A stretch of 64,000 bases of DNA from Lichenostomus cassidix (GCA_008360975.2 CM039193.1:12886501-12950500); one strand, 5' to 3'. Numbered from the stretch's first letter, positions 40,264 through 53,694 are shown. The notes: generated by a model not told the origin, from the sequence alone. Translations and numbers: made by a program.

Positions 40264-40292
40264 TTGGGGGGGTTTTGGGTTTTTTTTTTTGT
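40264..40292. repeat. G/T-rich tract
   Basis: A run of G, then TTTT, GGG, a long T run and GTGGG. Same style as the tracts at 8770 and 20718. Confidence 0.9.
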
Positions 40293-40423
40293 GGGTAGAA
40301 TGATGGAGGAGAGAGTAAAAACATAGTTTTCAACTAAGCAGATCACAGTAGTTTATTTTTCAATCTTTTCTTATACAATCCAACCCATTAGGGTCCTGAA
40401 TAGAGCTTCCACACCCTTAAAGT

Positions 40424-40489
40424 ATGTGTATGCATGTGAGTGTATACACGAGTGCATGTGTGTATATATACATATGTGTGTGTGTGCAC
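40424..40489. repeat. Interrupted (TG)n microsatellite
   Basis: Alternating purine-pyrimidine sequence rich in TG, with TATATATA and CATATG interruptions, ending in six pure TG units (about 40475-40486). Alternating sequence of this kind can form Z-DNA and is likely polymorphic in length. Confidence 0.95.
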
Positions 40490-42366
40490 AGTGACACTGA
40501 TTAGTTTAGTCAAGAGTAAGAAAACAAGACAAGATAAAGAGAATAGCCTGGAAGTATTTTGACTGCAGCAAAAGACTTTTAGTCTGGATTTAAGCCGTTC
40601 TATATTGAAGATTGCAACTGCTCCATTGTCTTTTATTTTCCTATTTTCTCCAGATTCCCTCTCCACACTCCCTCTAGTGTTCTTAAATTCACTTGCATTT
40701 ACTCACCCCTGCTGAATTCACTTAGTATTTCACACAACATTAAGTTGTTAATTTTCCTTAGCCCTTCCATAACCTACAGGAGAGTCACTGAAAGTTTGAC
40801 TAACTTTTATGAGTATTTTTCTCCCTGCAAGGATAGAGGAAATACAGATTAACAGGCAAAAGAAAGAGTAAAATGTCAGATTAATTCCGAGACAGCAATT
40901 TGAACTTTGTTGGTGGGTAAAGGGGACAGCTTGGCGTTGAGAAAGGAGGAAGATATTGTTTGAAATAATGAACGATTCATAGGCTAAGGAAGAGACTTGC
41001 ACTAAGACTCCACTTACCTGAGTCTCTTCCTGCTACTGTCTCTAGAAAATACACAAACTCCCTTCAACACACACACACTGATTACTTCAAGTGTTTTAAA
41101 AAAAAAAGTGAATGAGAACAAGATCCTCCTGGTCATCTCCCCATTTCATGGAATGCCCTGAAGGCACAGTAATAACACATATTTTCTCTTCATCTCATGT
41201 TTCAATAAAAGAAAGAGAATAAAGGGGAGACTGGATTAATATATTATTTTAATAAAAGAAAGAGAGATACATTAATTCCCTCTAAAGCACTTAACTTTTT
41301 GTTTCTCCTTTATAACTGCAGTTTAAGTATTTATTTTACATTACCCATGGCCACAACTGAAGAATAGAAAAGGCCTAAACAATTGTGAAAATGAAATAAA
41401 AGCTCTATTCCCAGGATAGTTTTGTATGGATATAAGACTGAACCATCTAGAAACAGCACAGACTCAAGACAAGCAAAACCCACCAAATATCAGAGTGAAG
41501 CTGGTGAGATTCTCCCACCTTGCCCATCAAGTAAAAATTTAAAACAGAAAGAAAGAAACATCATCGTTATGAGTAATTTGTGATCTTCTATCCATTACAT
41601 TGAATACTTGGCACCTCTGTATTAAATGGCAGACATTTCTACACACTCTTACTCTATGGATAATATACTAACCAAAATATTTTAATCTGAACAAAGGAAA
41701 TATAATAAGAAAAAGAGAATAGATAAAACTCTATTTCAGACCAATCCATGAAAATGAACGACCTTTACCTGTAAATCTGATGATTTACCACAAATGCTAC
41801 AGAAGTATCACAAGACATCAGTCACTGTATAATAGAAAGTTGTGCTTTAACTCTAATATTTCACAAGAATGTCAAGTTAAAACTGAATATTTATGACAAT
41901 TATTTTAACATACCACCCATTCAATACAATTTAAAAGGCAGAATCTTCTCAGTATTCTTCCCCAAGATATCACAGTTGACCCCTGGATGTTGACCCACCT
42001 TGCTACACTAAAAATATTGATTCTTGTCAGTCTATGTGTTTATACCCACAAATTCATTGACATGTTTTAAGACATGTAGAAAAAATGGTTAGTCAATATA
42101 GCCAAATTCGGTTCAATGCTCATTTTTGATTAATAAATGTAGGTGTGAAGATCATAAACTTTAAAATTATTCTGTAACTTATGCTATTTTCTATGTAATT
42201 ACAATGTATAAATATCCACTAAAGTTCAGAAATGTTGAATTATTTGCTTGTAGCCTAAAGACATCAAGTCCCAATTCTTACATTAATTAGCCCATTCCAG
42301 CAACAGATAGCAGGTTCATCAGGAGTGTTTCTACCACAATATTTTTGCTTTATCATGCAGACTTAC

Positions 42367-42500
42367 AGTGCTGTCAATGTATGCTTCAGTCCACACCACA
42401 TCGTGCTCCTGGTCAATAACCTTTGGTCGGCTGAGAACATGGAGATATTCCATGACGTTCTCTTGCACATCAGCTAAGGTGGAGATCTGAGTGAAAAACC
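42367..42500 (-). CDS. CACNA2D3: CACNA2D3 exon B: VWA end to Cache linker
   Basis: This 134-nt exon gives two bases that complete Gly, then 44 residues from [12 protein letters not shown] to EAYIDST. It links the VWA domain to the Cache region. The acceptor is tttcccag before GG and the donor is ACT/gtaagt, a full consensus. The segment [13 protein letters not shown], followed by [13 protein letters not shown], is a hallmark of alpha2delta-3: the last VWA helix and then the approach to the extracellular Cache fold. The exon ends in phase 0. It precedes a 19.2-kb intron and then an 18-nt microexon, so direct joining of exon B to exon D (skipping the microexon) would keep the frame and give DSTLADDQG. 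Confidence 0.97.
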
Positions 42501-45500
42501 CTGGGAAAACACACAGTTCCAAGTTACAAACCAGAGAGAACAAATTAAGGAAGTTTTCAAGAAGGAGCATTATGAGGTTTATGTCGGTCATGTTTTCTGC
42601 TTATTTCCAAAGAAAAAATGCAAAAGATGAACATTTCATCAGAAGCAGCCTCAAACTAATAATTGGTGAAAACAGACACCTGTGAAACCTTTGGCCACCC
42701 TTCAAGAACAGGGTTTCCAACACTGCTATGACCCACTGCACTGTCTGTACTAAACTTCTGTTTCCAGACCACATTTTTTTTTTAATGGTTTGAGCTTTTT
42801 TCTTCTAATGCTGCCTACTTTAAAGTCTAGAACTGCTATTATCTTTGTCCAACTATACCTCATCCACTTTGTCCAGTTCCAAGAAACATGATGGTGTAGA
42901 ACTACAGCAACAGAATTGTAGTTGCATATGCTCTGAAACAAACTTACAGAATGTGAATGAAAAAAATAAAAGCAGTATGTTATTTACAAATATGGCAGGT
43001 CTCAGAAAATGCAGACTACAGCTAGAATTCATTGGCTAGGTGATCACAGCCTTGTTGATCCTTTAAAGCATCTCCCTCCTCCAACCTGACAGCACTGAGA
43101 ACATCAGCTATTTGAGATGTCACCACTCCCTTTTCAGTGCTTAGATGTCAAGTATCTTTATACATCCCAAACTTGGCATCTGGAGCCCACATCACGCAAG
43201 AGTGATGAAGGACTGACAAATTTCAAGGCTACAATTTCATCAGGCCTCATTTAAATGCATCCCTTGCCATCATTTACTTCCCGTTAATGAGAAAAGACCA
43301 ACATGAAAGAGGCCTCACTGCAATTTTAATCATTTGACAAGATCACAACTTCTGTCAGCCTGGAATACTGAGCTTTCTTAAGCTCCAGCAGAAAACAAGG
43401 CATCTGCAAAGAACTTCTGAGCTGTGTTTTTGCAGGAGCCAGTTTGAGCAAGATTGTAAAGGTGCTCTGTAATCTGAATCTAGAACTTTCTGAATCTGTA
43501 CACAGACTCATAATCCCAGCACTACACACGTTTCATCTTGGTGTGAATGAAGGCACAGTGAAAGAACAGACATTACAGCAGACAGCTATATGATGAAACA
43601 ACTCATAGCAGTAGCTTAATGCACATCTTCAACTTAATAATAAAAAGCATGAGTGAAAATAACTTTTGATCTTCTAATGGGATAACTCTACCAAAAGTTA
43701 CTATATTAGAGCTAGGTAGGAACAACATTGAGTAATATGCTTTTAGTTATTTTTTATCTCATATTTAGGTTTTCTGACAGTTCGTGTGTTTCCAGCTACA
43801 TATAACTCAAAAGACTTACCTTCCTACACTGCTAAATTTTACATCTCTTATCTAGAGATCAGAGATGCCCATGGAATTAAAACCCACCCTTACTGTTCCT
43901 ATACCAAGGTTTAATCACCAGATAAAGACTTGCTCTGAAGTTCTTGAGAGCAGCTGCTGAGGCCATGTCAGCAATAGCAGCAAACCCATGCTTCAATTTT
44001 TGCATTCCAGCACCTGCTTCTCAGCTCCCTGGTGTGTGAGTTATGCCACCTCAGAGTCCCCTCACAGTCAGCAATACCTTTTTTTCCTCCCCAGCAGGAA
44101 AAAACTCATGAAGGAAATGGGTAAGATTTGGTAATGACAAGCATGAGAGATGTATAATAATGTGGTAAAAGACAGACACTTATGCTCTGCATGTGGGCTG
44201 CCTTTCCCCATTACACAGGCGCTGCAATGTTTTTTGGATGGCTTGTTTTTCTCTAAAATGTCCACCATTAGAGCGATAACTTCACAAAATGCCTCCAATT
44301 GATTTTTACATGGAGTGCAGTACTTTTCGTTTCCTGGGCACTATGCAAAAGAGATGCAATTCTCTTGCAACTAATACAATAGCAGAATTAAAAAATCCTC
44401 TGGGTAGGGACTAAGGAGTGAATTCATTGTTTCAGTGCAGCTGTAAAACTCCCAGGGAGGTTTCCCCCTTTCCCCCCCAGCTCTGGAGCAGGTGAAGAGC
44501 CTCCATCCCTGGCTGCCTGCCACCCCCAGAGCCCCCAGTGCAGGAGGGGCTGAGGTCGTGCTAATAATGGGAATGGATGTGATGGGGGCTTCCTGCACGG
44601 AGCTCTCTGCTAACACAATAGTCCATAAACTGCTCCAGCTGGGGCACAACCTGCCTCGGGGCTGATCTGTCCTCTGCCTGAGCTGGAGCTGCTAGCAGCT
44701 CTCTGATACGTGAAGCATTTTTCTCTACGTTGCTTTCTCAGCCTCTGCTCCTTTGTACTGATGAATCCAATCCTTTGTTCATTTTATAATATGCTAACCC
44801 ACCGTGATGACCCTTAACAAAATGTTTAAAAACCCAAATAAGTAACACATAGGCTGTCCAATTACTAATGTAATAGTGAATTTTACTGGGAAAAAAATAA
44901 TTTATCCCAGCTGCTTTGTTAGCAAGTAATGCATTAACTCCCATCTTTATGTCTGCAGCTTTCTGCTGGAAGTGATGCTGAGGGAAAGGTAGTGTCACCT
45001 CTAAATTCTGGATGTTACTGATGACATCTGGAACATGCACTCTAAGCACTAGGAAATCGTCACCTTTGTTCACCCAGAATCTTAGTAAATCTCATTTTCC
45101 TTAGCATGCACTTGCTTATGATACAGAAGAGTAAATCACTGCAAATTTCACAAACCGCTCTAGAGGGATTTTGGGGATCTTGAATGTTTTAATGTCTTTA
45201 AAATGGTTTGGTGTTTTGCTTCATTAAGCAAACTCCCTCTAGATATGCCCTACTTATACAGAAAAATGTAACAGAAAAACATGCTTGGGGTTTTTCAAGG
45301 CTTCACCGTCAGAACCCAGAAGCCAATGAAGTTTTGCAAGGTGGGGTGAATTTCCCCTGTGACCCATTTTGAAGGAAAGGGCTGCTGTCCACAGTCCAGT
45401 CAGCTGGAAAGCCTGCAAACAGCCTTCATCTAGGTTGTGCTTCCAAGGGGAAAATCACTGCAAGGAAAATTGATTTTAGGGTCATTCACCCTCAGTGACA

Positions 45501-46868
45501 ACAACATATTTTGGCCCACCCATGCAAGGAGTAAACTGCAGTCCTGCTATTCAGCTGATTTTAGACCAGCTTTACTACACTCCTCTTCTGTTGGGCTGTA
45601 ATCCCTCATCTCACTGGAATAAAATGGACAAGCTGTAACTGAAAACTGCAAGAAAAAATCTAAATCTGTGCTGTCTGACTACGTCATGCTGTTTCCAATT
45701 GTGATTTTCAAAGCTAAAAAATAATTAATTACTGATTAGAGGTAGAAGATTTTTATGTTATAAGCTATCAGAGAGCAGGTATTGTAACTATTAAACTGAG
45801 AGGGAAATAAATTTATAGAAGCAACAGTCATTAAGCTGTTCAGTTGATTCATATGAGAAAGACTGACTCAAAGCAACATGGCTCTGAAAAGAACAAAGTA
45901 GTGCTGAAGAATGACAAAGGTGACCACTTTTCCCCTCTGGGAATAAGCAAGACGTGGACCAGATGATCTCCTAAGGCAGCCTCCATTGCCTGGTCCTAAT
46001 TTCTGAGTTGCTGTACTTAGATCTTTATGAATTTGTGGAGCTGGGCTAAAAAGTTAAAAGATTTTGTTGATTAAATTGTCTTCAAAAAAGATGCTTCAAA
46101 GGATTCTTATACTATTATTTAAACTAAATTATGGTGTAATATTAGCTGATTAAGACAAGACTTCAAACTGAGTAATTTCCATCAGCTGGACATAACAGTA
46201 GTTAAAGAAATAATGACTAAATGGATAGCACCTGATGCAATTCATCATAATGTAATGTGGCACAATGGAAAAAAAGAACTCTTATTTTTTTTCCAAGAGG
46301 AAAGAAAAAGGAAAACCTGAAGATTAATTGGGGTTTGGGGCTGGTTTTTTTCCTGAATCATTCTTACTTATACTAGTCAATCCTTTTACTGCAGCATCTC
46401 AGCATCTTAAATGTTTTAATGCTCTTTTCCTTAAAGGATATAAACCAGTTTTTTTCAATTAAACTGTCAGTTCCTCAAGGGACAGGATGTCTGGTGTTTT
46501 ACATACCATGCCTAACTCAACAGGACTTTTACCCAATGTCCTTAGAAACCAAACTCACTCTGAGTAATAACAGCTATAAGAGAACAAATGCTTTGCAATT
46601 GGTTTGTTTTCTGAACAAAAATTTAGGACCACATAGTTTAAAAGATTCATACATATTTTAAGGAAGAAAATTCAAAATTGGGTGCTTTTCCTCTTTAAAT
46701 TGTATGTTACAAGATAATTGAGTCTTTTCATTTTCTGGGCAAAAGAAAACAACCCATTCTCTGTGATTAGTTGTGAGCAGCACCATATCTGTGGAATGGT
46801 CAGATGTGCAGGAAAGCTCAGCAATGGGGTTTTGAAAACAAGGCTTTCACAAAAGGAGGTTAACAAAC
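42501..46868 (-). other. CACNA2D3: CACNA2D3 intron A-B
   Basis: A 4,368-bp GT-AG intron. A moderately GC-rich block lies at 44440-44720 with no motif I recognise. A weak resemblance to a CR1 3' end around 45950-46010 was not strong enough to annotate. No other features seen. Confidence 0.85.
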
Positions 46869-46947
46869 CTTTGTTAGCACAGGCCATCCACTTCAGGTTA
46901 TCAGCAAATGCAGCTTCTCTTCCAATCAGATAGGTAAAAATACGGAC
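46869..46947 (-). CDS. CACNA2D3: CACNA2D3 exon A: end of VWA domain
   Basis: This 79-nt exon encodes 26 residues beginning VRIFTYLIGREAAF and ending CANK, plus the first base of a Gly codon. It starts in phase 0 and ends in phase 1. The segment is the last part of the VWA fold: a hydrophobic beta strand (RIFTYLIG), then the helix that packs against it. The metal-ion (MIDAS) residues of the domain lie in earlier exons outside the window. The acceptor reads ttttcag before GTCCG. The donor is AAAG/gtttgt, which departs from consensus at intron positions 3 and 4. The remaining base of the codon is supplied by exon B, and the joint reads NKGFF, as expected for the family. The reading frame stays open beyond the donor, which is why a much longer unspliced frame exists here (46672-47103); that is not real coding sequence. 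Confidence 0.96.
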
Positions 46948-48980
46948 CTGAAAGTAGAATGCAAAAGATTTATCAATTAATACTGCATTAAAAACATATC
47001 CAGTGGAACTGCAGATACAGATGTGTAATTCACATGAATAAAGGCTTTCTAAGAAAGTTTTTTTGGCTAAGCAGCACAGTAGGTTAAAAAAATCTCTGCC
47101 CATAATGTCTTCTTGTTAAAAATGTGGCTTTTGTTCTGGGTAATGGAATGGCTGATCTTTTTGAATGTGTTTAATATCTGACCTTTAACTAAAGTTATGG
47201 TTAATGTGTAATTGAGAATAAACTAAAGCCACTGGAGTACAAAATGGCATGTTTCAGACAGATCTGTTCTGCACTTCTGAATTCAGAAAATTGCTATGAT
47301 GTGGGGGAAGAGGCACTTAATTAGAAAATACTTCTGTAGATAAAGAATGTGCAACAGCAGGCAAGCAAATTTTTCAAGGTTTTCAAGGTTCGTATGACAC
47401 AATATCATTGTCAATGCAGAGACAGGTACCCACAAGTGGCACTTTAATATAATTTAATTCATTTTTAAATGAAAAAAATTCTCACCGTTTTTCCCATTAA
47501 CTTTTTTTCCTCATTCACAAATGACATTATTTATGGAATAAACCAACTTTATACTAAGTTCCCATAGGGTCTTTTTTTCCCACCGAAGTAGTTTTAAAAT
47601 ACCCTGAAAGTCTCCCACTTTACTGTCAGTAGTGACACAATATTCTCTCCCTGCCCTTTTATCAATTTTCCTAATGGCCACATCCTGTTTCCAAGCATAC
47701 ACAGTGTTTTGTGTTATCATCATGCCTAGAGACCAGATTTCAATCACAAAACTTTTCCCAGTCTCTCAAACATAAAATACACACTGAACTGAATCATAAT
47801 TTATATGGTTTAAAAAGTCTCCATACTGATGGTGTAGTGTTGCAAGTTTGAATTCAACAGTCTGCATAATCCCACTCTAAAACTCTAAAGAGCACAACAT
47901 TAAACAAAAGAATGGTGCTTTTATATTTTGTGGATGACTATGAAAAGCATTAATAAAGAAAACCTTTATTCTATAAAGGCACATGAAAGTGCACAGTGAG
48001 ATTTACACTCTCAAAATACAGCATAAATCACTGTCACATTTTATCTTCCTGCAAATGATGCTCGAAAATAGCCTATGATGGGACTGAATACTGAGAGATT
48101 TATATTTAATGATCTGCTTTAATCTATAAAGAATCAAACTAGACTATGTTCCTAATAAAAGGAGACCAGCCTTATCTAAACAGATGAGCAGTAAGCATGA
48201 GAACAGGCACAGGCAGCAAAACAACCTACAAAAAATAAAATTTCAACAAACTGGTAACATGGATCATCATGAGGAATGGGCTGTCTCCATGATACTGTTG
48301 CAAGGATTTTAATGACTTTTCTCTAAAAATATTTTCTACATCTAGTTTACTTAGTATATAGCAGTTCTGCTGGAAAATATTTTAAGCATGATAAAAATAC
48401 TGTTAATTATCATTACTTGAAAAAATAAAGGAATTTATAAAATAGATTGCTTAAAGATAAGTGATCCAAATTTATGAAGTGTTGTTTCCTTCCCTGTCCC
48501 AAGGCATTTTGTATTTTTCTCTACACACTTTCCATGGCACACGTTATACAAGCGATGTTTGCCACTCTCAGCATGAAGAAAAAGTCTTTCATAGAGTGAA
48601 ATATAAGTTACATTATAATTCTAAAATACCATTTCTATAGTCCTGATTACTTAATAGAATAAACTATTATTCATAGTAGTTTTATAAGAAATAACCATGA
48701 CAGGATCACAGGAAGGTATTTTAGTTAAAAGTAAAGCCACTGATACTTTAATGTTTTCCTTCTACATTGACCTTAGACACATTAATAGGTATTGCAAATA
48801 TTGTTTCATACTTCATTCACAATAGTGAGAAAAATCCTCATGATGGGTTCTGATAGAAAAGAATTGTGATTATTTCTGTACTTCTGTAAGTTTCATTTCA
48901 TCAGTTCATTGAACCCATTACCATGAACTCAATTCCCTGTGAGCTTGCAGTGAAAACCATTAGCCATACACTGCAGAAGT

Positions 48981-49162
48981 ATCACAGAATCACACACAGT
49001 CATAGAATTAACTAGCCTGGAAAAGACTTTTGAGATCATTGAGTCCCACCTATGACCCAACACCACCATGTCACCACACCATGGCACTGAGTGCCACAGC
49101 CAGCCTTTCCTTGAACACCTCCAGGGACAGTGACTCCACCAGCTCCCTGGGCAACCCATTCT
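48981..49162 (-). mobile_element. CR1 LINE 3'-end fragment
   Basis: The left edge holds copies of the CR1 terminal repeat in reverse (TCACAGAATCA, TCATAGAAT). It is followed by the conserved CR1 3' UTR read backwards: GGAAAAGACTTTTGAGATCATTGAGTCC, then CACCTCCAGGGACAGTGACTCCACC and CTCCCTGGGCAACCCATTCT. This is a 5'-truncated insertion, in the same orientation as CACNA2D3. Confidence 0.93.
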
Positions 49163-52100
49163 TATAAAACAAAGATTCAGCATGTTGTTATCTGCTTTCA
49201 GAGACCACAGCAGAGACTTAGGTAATATTTTAACTTGCATGAATAAGTCCACATTCTAAATCCTGTTTTTCAAAACCAACTTTGTTCTACACCCCTTTTA
49301 TACTATTTTTACTCTTCTGGATAGCTGTTCTATGTGATAATTCTAGATGTATAATACAAATAAACAGAAAAGTTACTGTAGCTATAGATATGTTTACTGC
49401 AGATACATAAAAATATAAGACAGTATTACAGAACTACTGTATTAATTTGGCAAGATAAGTTCAAACTACTTGAACTGCTATCCATGGATGAGACCTGTGC
49501 AGTGCTAGGCTATGTATGGTGCAAAATAGGACACACAGCAACTGAATGGAAAGTGTTTCAAATCAGTTCTGCTCTGCAAAATGATTGCATGAAAATGTTT
49601 ATTCTACTCAAACAATCCACATAAAGCACTAATATTGTGTAGTTTGCTGATAAATATATATATAGTATTGAGCCATATGATTGAAATATCTGTAATTAAT
49701 AATAGATGAGGAAGTGTAAGGTGTGTCTGTCTCATTCTGTTGTTTGTACTGGACCTTGAAAAAATAACAAAATAGAAAGTATGAGCTTTAATAGGTATAT
49801 ACATTGTATAGACACACACTGATGCACCTATATTGGTATCATATGGTAGAGCATAATATTAGGACACTAAAAATTCTTTTGAATCCATATGGAGAGAATG
49901 TTTCAGTCAAGGCAGACTGAATAAATTCAAAGTTGTTATGGGCCAATCCCAGAAGATCCAGTAACAACATTTACATAGTCTCCATATGCTCTGGCTAACT
50001 GAGTATAAGCCAAATGAGAAAAACACCTTTGAATATCCAAGTGCTGTGACTGAATCAAGAGACCACTTCCATCTGAGAAGGAATCTGCATCAGAGGGTGC
50101 AAGTGCCTCTCTGGCAAAAACCATATGACACAAAGAGAGCCCTTCAGTTCTGGATAATTTTGAAACCTTTACAAGATACTTGAAAGAGACACCTGAATCC
50201 AAATATTTTCTGTGTCTGACCTGCAAAGTATTATATATCAACTATATTAAGGCTTATCATTAACTGTTAGGTGTGGAGAAAGAAAATATTCTCAGACAGA
50301 TGCACCAGCCTTGAATTTTTATATCCTATCTGCAAAACTGAAAATTGTAGATGTCAGATTCACTGAAAACAAAACAAAACTTACTCCAAGATCAAAAACT
50401 TTAATATTTTCAATTATACTTGCTGTTTCTGCACAGTAGGTGCCACAGACTGCTATTTTTAAGGCAGTGTTCACAGAAAATGGAGTGAGAGCTCCACAGT
50501 AATATTAAAGAAACTGAAAGGACAATGGAACTAGAAATGTTAATAGAACTTGTGACTTTCTCACTTCATATTTTTCTAAAGCAAGTGTTGAACAGCAAAG
50601 AGCACCCTTTGAGATTGATGTATTTTAATTATCTTTAAAACAGCAGCTGTGGAAACCTCCCATATGTCACCCTGTTATTATGTCTCATTCCTGACCTGGA
50701 AGGGTCACTTCCTGGAAAGAGACTCCATTCAGTTCCTCTTCTTACTAAAAGATTGCTGCATAAGCTCAGATGGCTCCAAACTGTGGAATCAAATTCATAG
50801 TATGCAACCAACTAATTTCAGCAGTGCATTTTCTGCTGGTCAGCTCCTGTGTGCAGGGCAGTGCACTCTGCTCCAGGAGTCCACAGTAAATTACTGAGAA
50901 GCACAATTTGACAGCAGTTGTCACAAGCTGTGGTGGAAACTGCTCCCATCTACACAGCAGAGTTAACCAATATTAAGGCATTGGATCTCCAAGCTCAGTA
51001 GTTCAGACAAAACCAGACACATATCTTATGTGGAGTAAAACACTTAAATCAAAAGCAAATATATACTGCATACATTATCAGTATTGTTATCTTGCTTTCT
51101 CTCTGGTTTTCCAGTGCCTGTTTTTTCACATTCTTGTTGCCTTGCCTAGGCACAGATCATGGTTTGGTCTACACAAGTAGTCTCTACTCTCTGTTGCAGC
51201 CCCTCAAATTCTGAGAAATAAGAGAGCATTGTAAGTAAGTTTTTTGCTTTTACAGGGAATATTCTGAAGTTTGAACCTTTAAAATCTGGACAGAAGGTTT
51301 ATGTAAAATCTCAGAGATGCATACACTCAGCCATTAGTGAGGAAACCTAAGAATGATGACTTAAATGACAGCTATTTCAGCGCTAACCACTTCATCTGAA
51401 ATATCCACTTAACGGTTCCATCCATTATGTGTGGGCTAATCTGCAGTCCCTGAACTGTCCTCACCTCAAAACTTCATTAAACTGGGAGCACAGGGAGGAG
51501 AACAGGGACCTTCTTCTGTCTGTTAAGCAAGACAAGTCAATCTGCAAGATTCTACACGCTGGAACTGTGAATTCATATCTCCATGCCAAACAGCTGGTAA
51601 AATAGTATTTCCAGAAATTTTAAATACCGTGTGGGAGGGGAAATGGGACTTCTGCTTGCAGCTGACAGTTCAGACCTCTGTTTGCAGCTGCAAACTATTT
51701 CATGGACATCTTCAGCAAAATAGTCTTTCCTTTCTGGCTCAGCAAGAAATAAAAATAGTCCTGTGGCAAGAGGTATGGAATTTAAGTGAGATATAGGGAC
51801 AAAATTCAAGTTCCCATAGCTATAATCTGTGGTGGTCCAGAAACACCTCAGCTATTCTCAGCATAGAGGAGCAAATGGACTGACTGGGAGCAATGGATCA
51901 ATGTGGGACTCAGTGATTGTCTGAGCTCCTCAGCAGCCTCACAAAAATAATTGATTTAACTGCTACAAGGGCTCTCAAGGTGAGAGCTCTCAAGACAACT
52001 TTTCCTAGGCACCTCATGCTTCCCTCCCAACATTACATTGTGCTTGTCACCACTTCCAGATTAGTCTTCACTATCACTCTTCTTCACACAATCCCATCCC

Positions 52101-53677
52101 CTAGTAGCCTCTTTCCAGCATCCTTTGGCACACCTCACCTCAGAAGACACCAGTGGGAAAAGGGGGGATTGATGCTGCAGGTGGTCCCTGTGTTAAGCAG
52201 ATGGCACAACCCCACATTTTCCTGTGATGAACAGTCTGGTTGCAGCCATAAAGGATTTTGAGTCATAATGGGTTCACTCACCACAACCAGTAGGATTTAC
52301 AACAAAAAAATCTGAACAGGCTCCAGCCCTGTGCACAAGAAATCTTTCCAAATGTGAAAAGGGAAAGATGTCAAACTGGTAAGATGTATTGCAGGTTCTA
52401 ACCAATACACACACAAATCAATCCAAAAATAAACATGAATTCCAAGTGTATTCAGTGCATGTAGTTGTTGCAAAGGGCATAATGTGCAGGGCAATGAACA
52501 GGCATGGGAAAGAAGAAATAGAAATATATAGTCACTCTTGAAACTTCAATTTATCTCTGTCCTCATAGTTTTTTTCTTTAGTTCATTATTTATTAGGAAG
52601 TAGAAACAAACAACTTGAGGATCTATTTGCATTGATAACAGGAAATTCCATGAAGACAATGATCTAAAAGAGCACACAAAATTCTGCTGAGGGGGGCTGC
52701 AGAGCCCTGTGATGCAACTTTAGACAGTACTATCTCAATATCTTCTGTCCTAGTAGAGACCTTTGCCCTGGGAGGTGCTGAAAGCCTCAACTTACAGTGC
52801 ACTCAGTGCAAGGAAGGCATGAAATTGAAGACATTACCTCATGAAATTGAATCCTTAAATGTTAAGTTACTCAGTAAAAGGTTTTTTTCATTGTTAATTT
52901 TTCTCCTGTAGTATTCAAAATACTCTCTTTTGGGAAAGTTTACATTTATGCATTTTCTCATGTTTTTTTTCCTTCCTGCACACTGTACCCTGACAATTTT
53001 ATAACATTGTCTTCTCTTGTAGTGATATGGAAACTCCATGCATTGTACCCTAAGAACTGATGGGAGAGTTAGCAAAAACAAACCCCAAATAATTAATACA
53101 TCAACTTCACTGGAAAACAAGACATTGTAAGCAAAAGCTGCAACAAAGAAAAAAAACTTCATCAAGAAGCCGAGCCCTGCTTCCCCAAACATCCACATCC
53201 CCAACAGCTCTTAGCATAGACCTGCCTCAGAAAATTCGTGCAGGAGAAGAGGAAATGGACATGCAGTTAATCCCTTGTGGTCAGGGGACAGCAGCATTGT
53301 GTCACACTCAGCTGTGGGGAGCTTTTCTACATCTGCTCTCTAGGTCTAGGCCCGCTGAGAGTTACTTTTGCAAAATTCAAACAAGCCACATGTTTTGCAT
53401 GAGACATCAAGTGAGAGTATTTTTTTCTAGCCCTGAAAATGTGCTGACATACTTAGCTGATTTACAGAAAATTATAATGCAACTCAGGATTTACAAAAAA
53501 TAATTTCCCACTGTGAAAATTCACTCAATACATAAGAAATATTGCTAGCAGGGAAAGATTGGATTATGCTGTTTTACACTGTGCAAGGACAGAGCAGGGG
53601 ATGAGAAAGTGTCCAACTCAAGGCTTGTTAACATATTATCATTTCCCTAAAAGAGTTTGATGGTTGGCATGGATGTG

Positions 53678-53694
53678 AAAAAAAAAAAAAAAAA
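53678..53694. repeat. A17 homopolymer
   Basis: Seventeen consecutive A. No clear retroposed body or target-site duplication was seen next to it. Confidence 0.97.

Larger units (their letters stand above)
23143..42366 (-). other. CACNA2D3: CACNA2D3 intron B-C
   Basis: A 19,224-bp GT-AG intron, the largest complete one here. It carries an integrase remnant (25259-25484), a CR1 copy (33195-33812), a clustered 12-mer repeat (35899-35963), a G-tract with TAA/TA repeats (37851-37915), a G/T tract (40264-40292) and a TG-rich microsatellite (40424-40489). A TATA-like element at 36313 is noted only as a finding. The remainder is AT-rich, with nothing I can name. Confidence 0.85.
1487..46947 (-). other. 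CACNA2D3: CACNA2D3 gene, internal part (7 exons, 6 complete introns)
   Basis: This is the span of seven minus-strand exons whose translations join without a gap into the VWA-end and Cache region of calcium channel alpha2delta-3. The family is extracellular and GPI-anchored; it raises surface trafficking and current of CaV1/CaV2 channels and has synaptic roles. Complete intron lengths in transcript order are 4368, 19224, 6729, 785, 3774 and 10038 bp. Intron 1 (A to B) is phase 1 and all the others are phase 0. Every intron is GT-AG. The preceding exon, which should end the aspartate-rich part of the VWA domain, was not found up to base 64000. The following exon was not found in 1-1486. CACNA2D3 rather than CACNA2D1, D2 or D4 is chosen because the motifs [15 protein letters not shown] and YEEGKKRRKPNYSSVDLSE are those I recall for alpha2delta-3. 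Paralogue assignment rests on memory, not alignment. Confidence 0.95.

Noticed and set aside
40424..40489. Candidate telomere-like or CRISPR-like repeat
   Set aside because: It is a plain TG-rich microsatellite without spaced identical units.
45940..46015. Possible CR1 3'-end words (GGACCAGATGATCTCCTAAG)
   Set aside because: Only about 20 bases resemble CR1 and no terminal repeat follows.
46672..47103. 143-codon frame as a single coding exon
   Set aside because: Only 46869-46947 matches alpha2delta-3. The rest reads through the donor and acceptor into intron.
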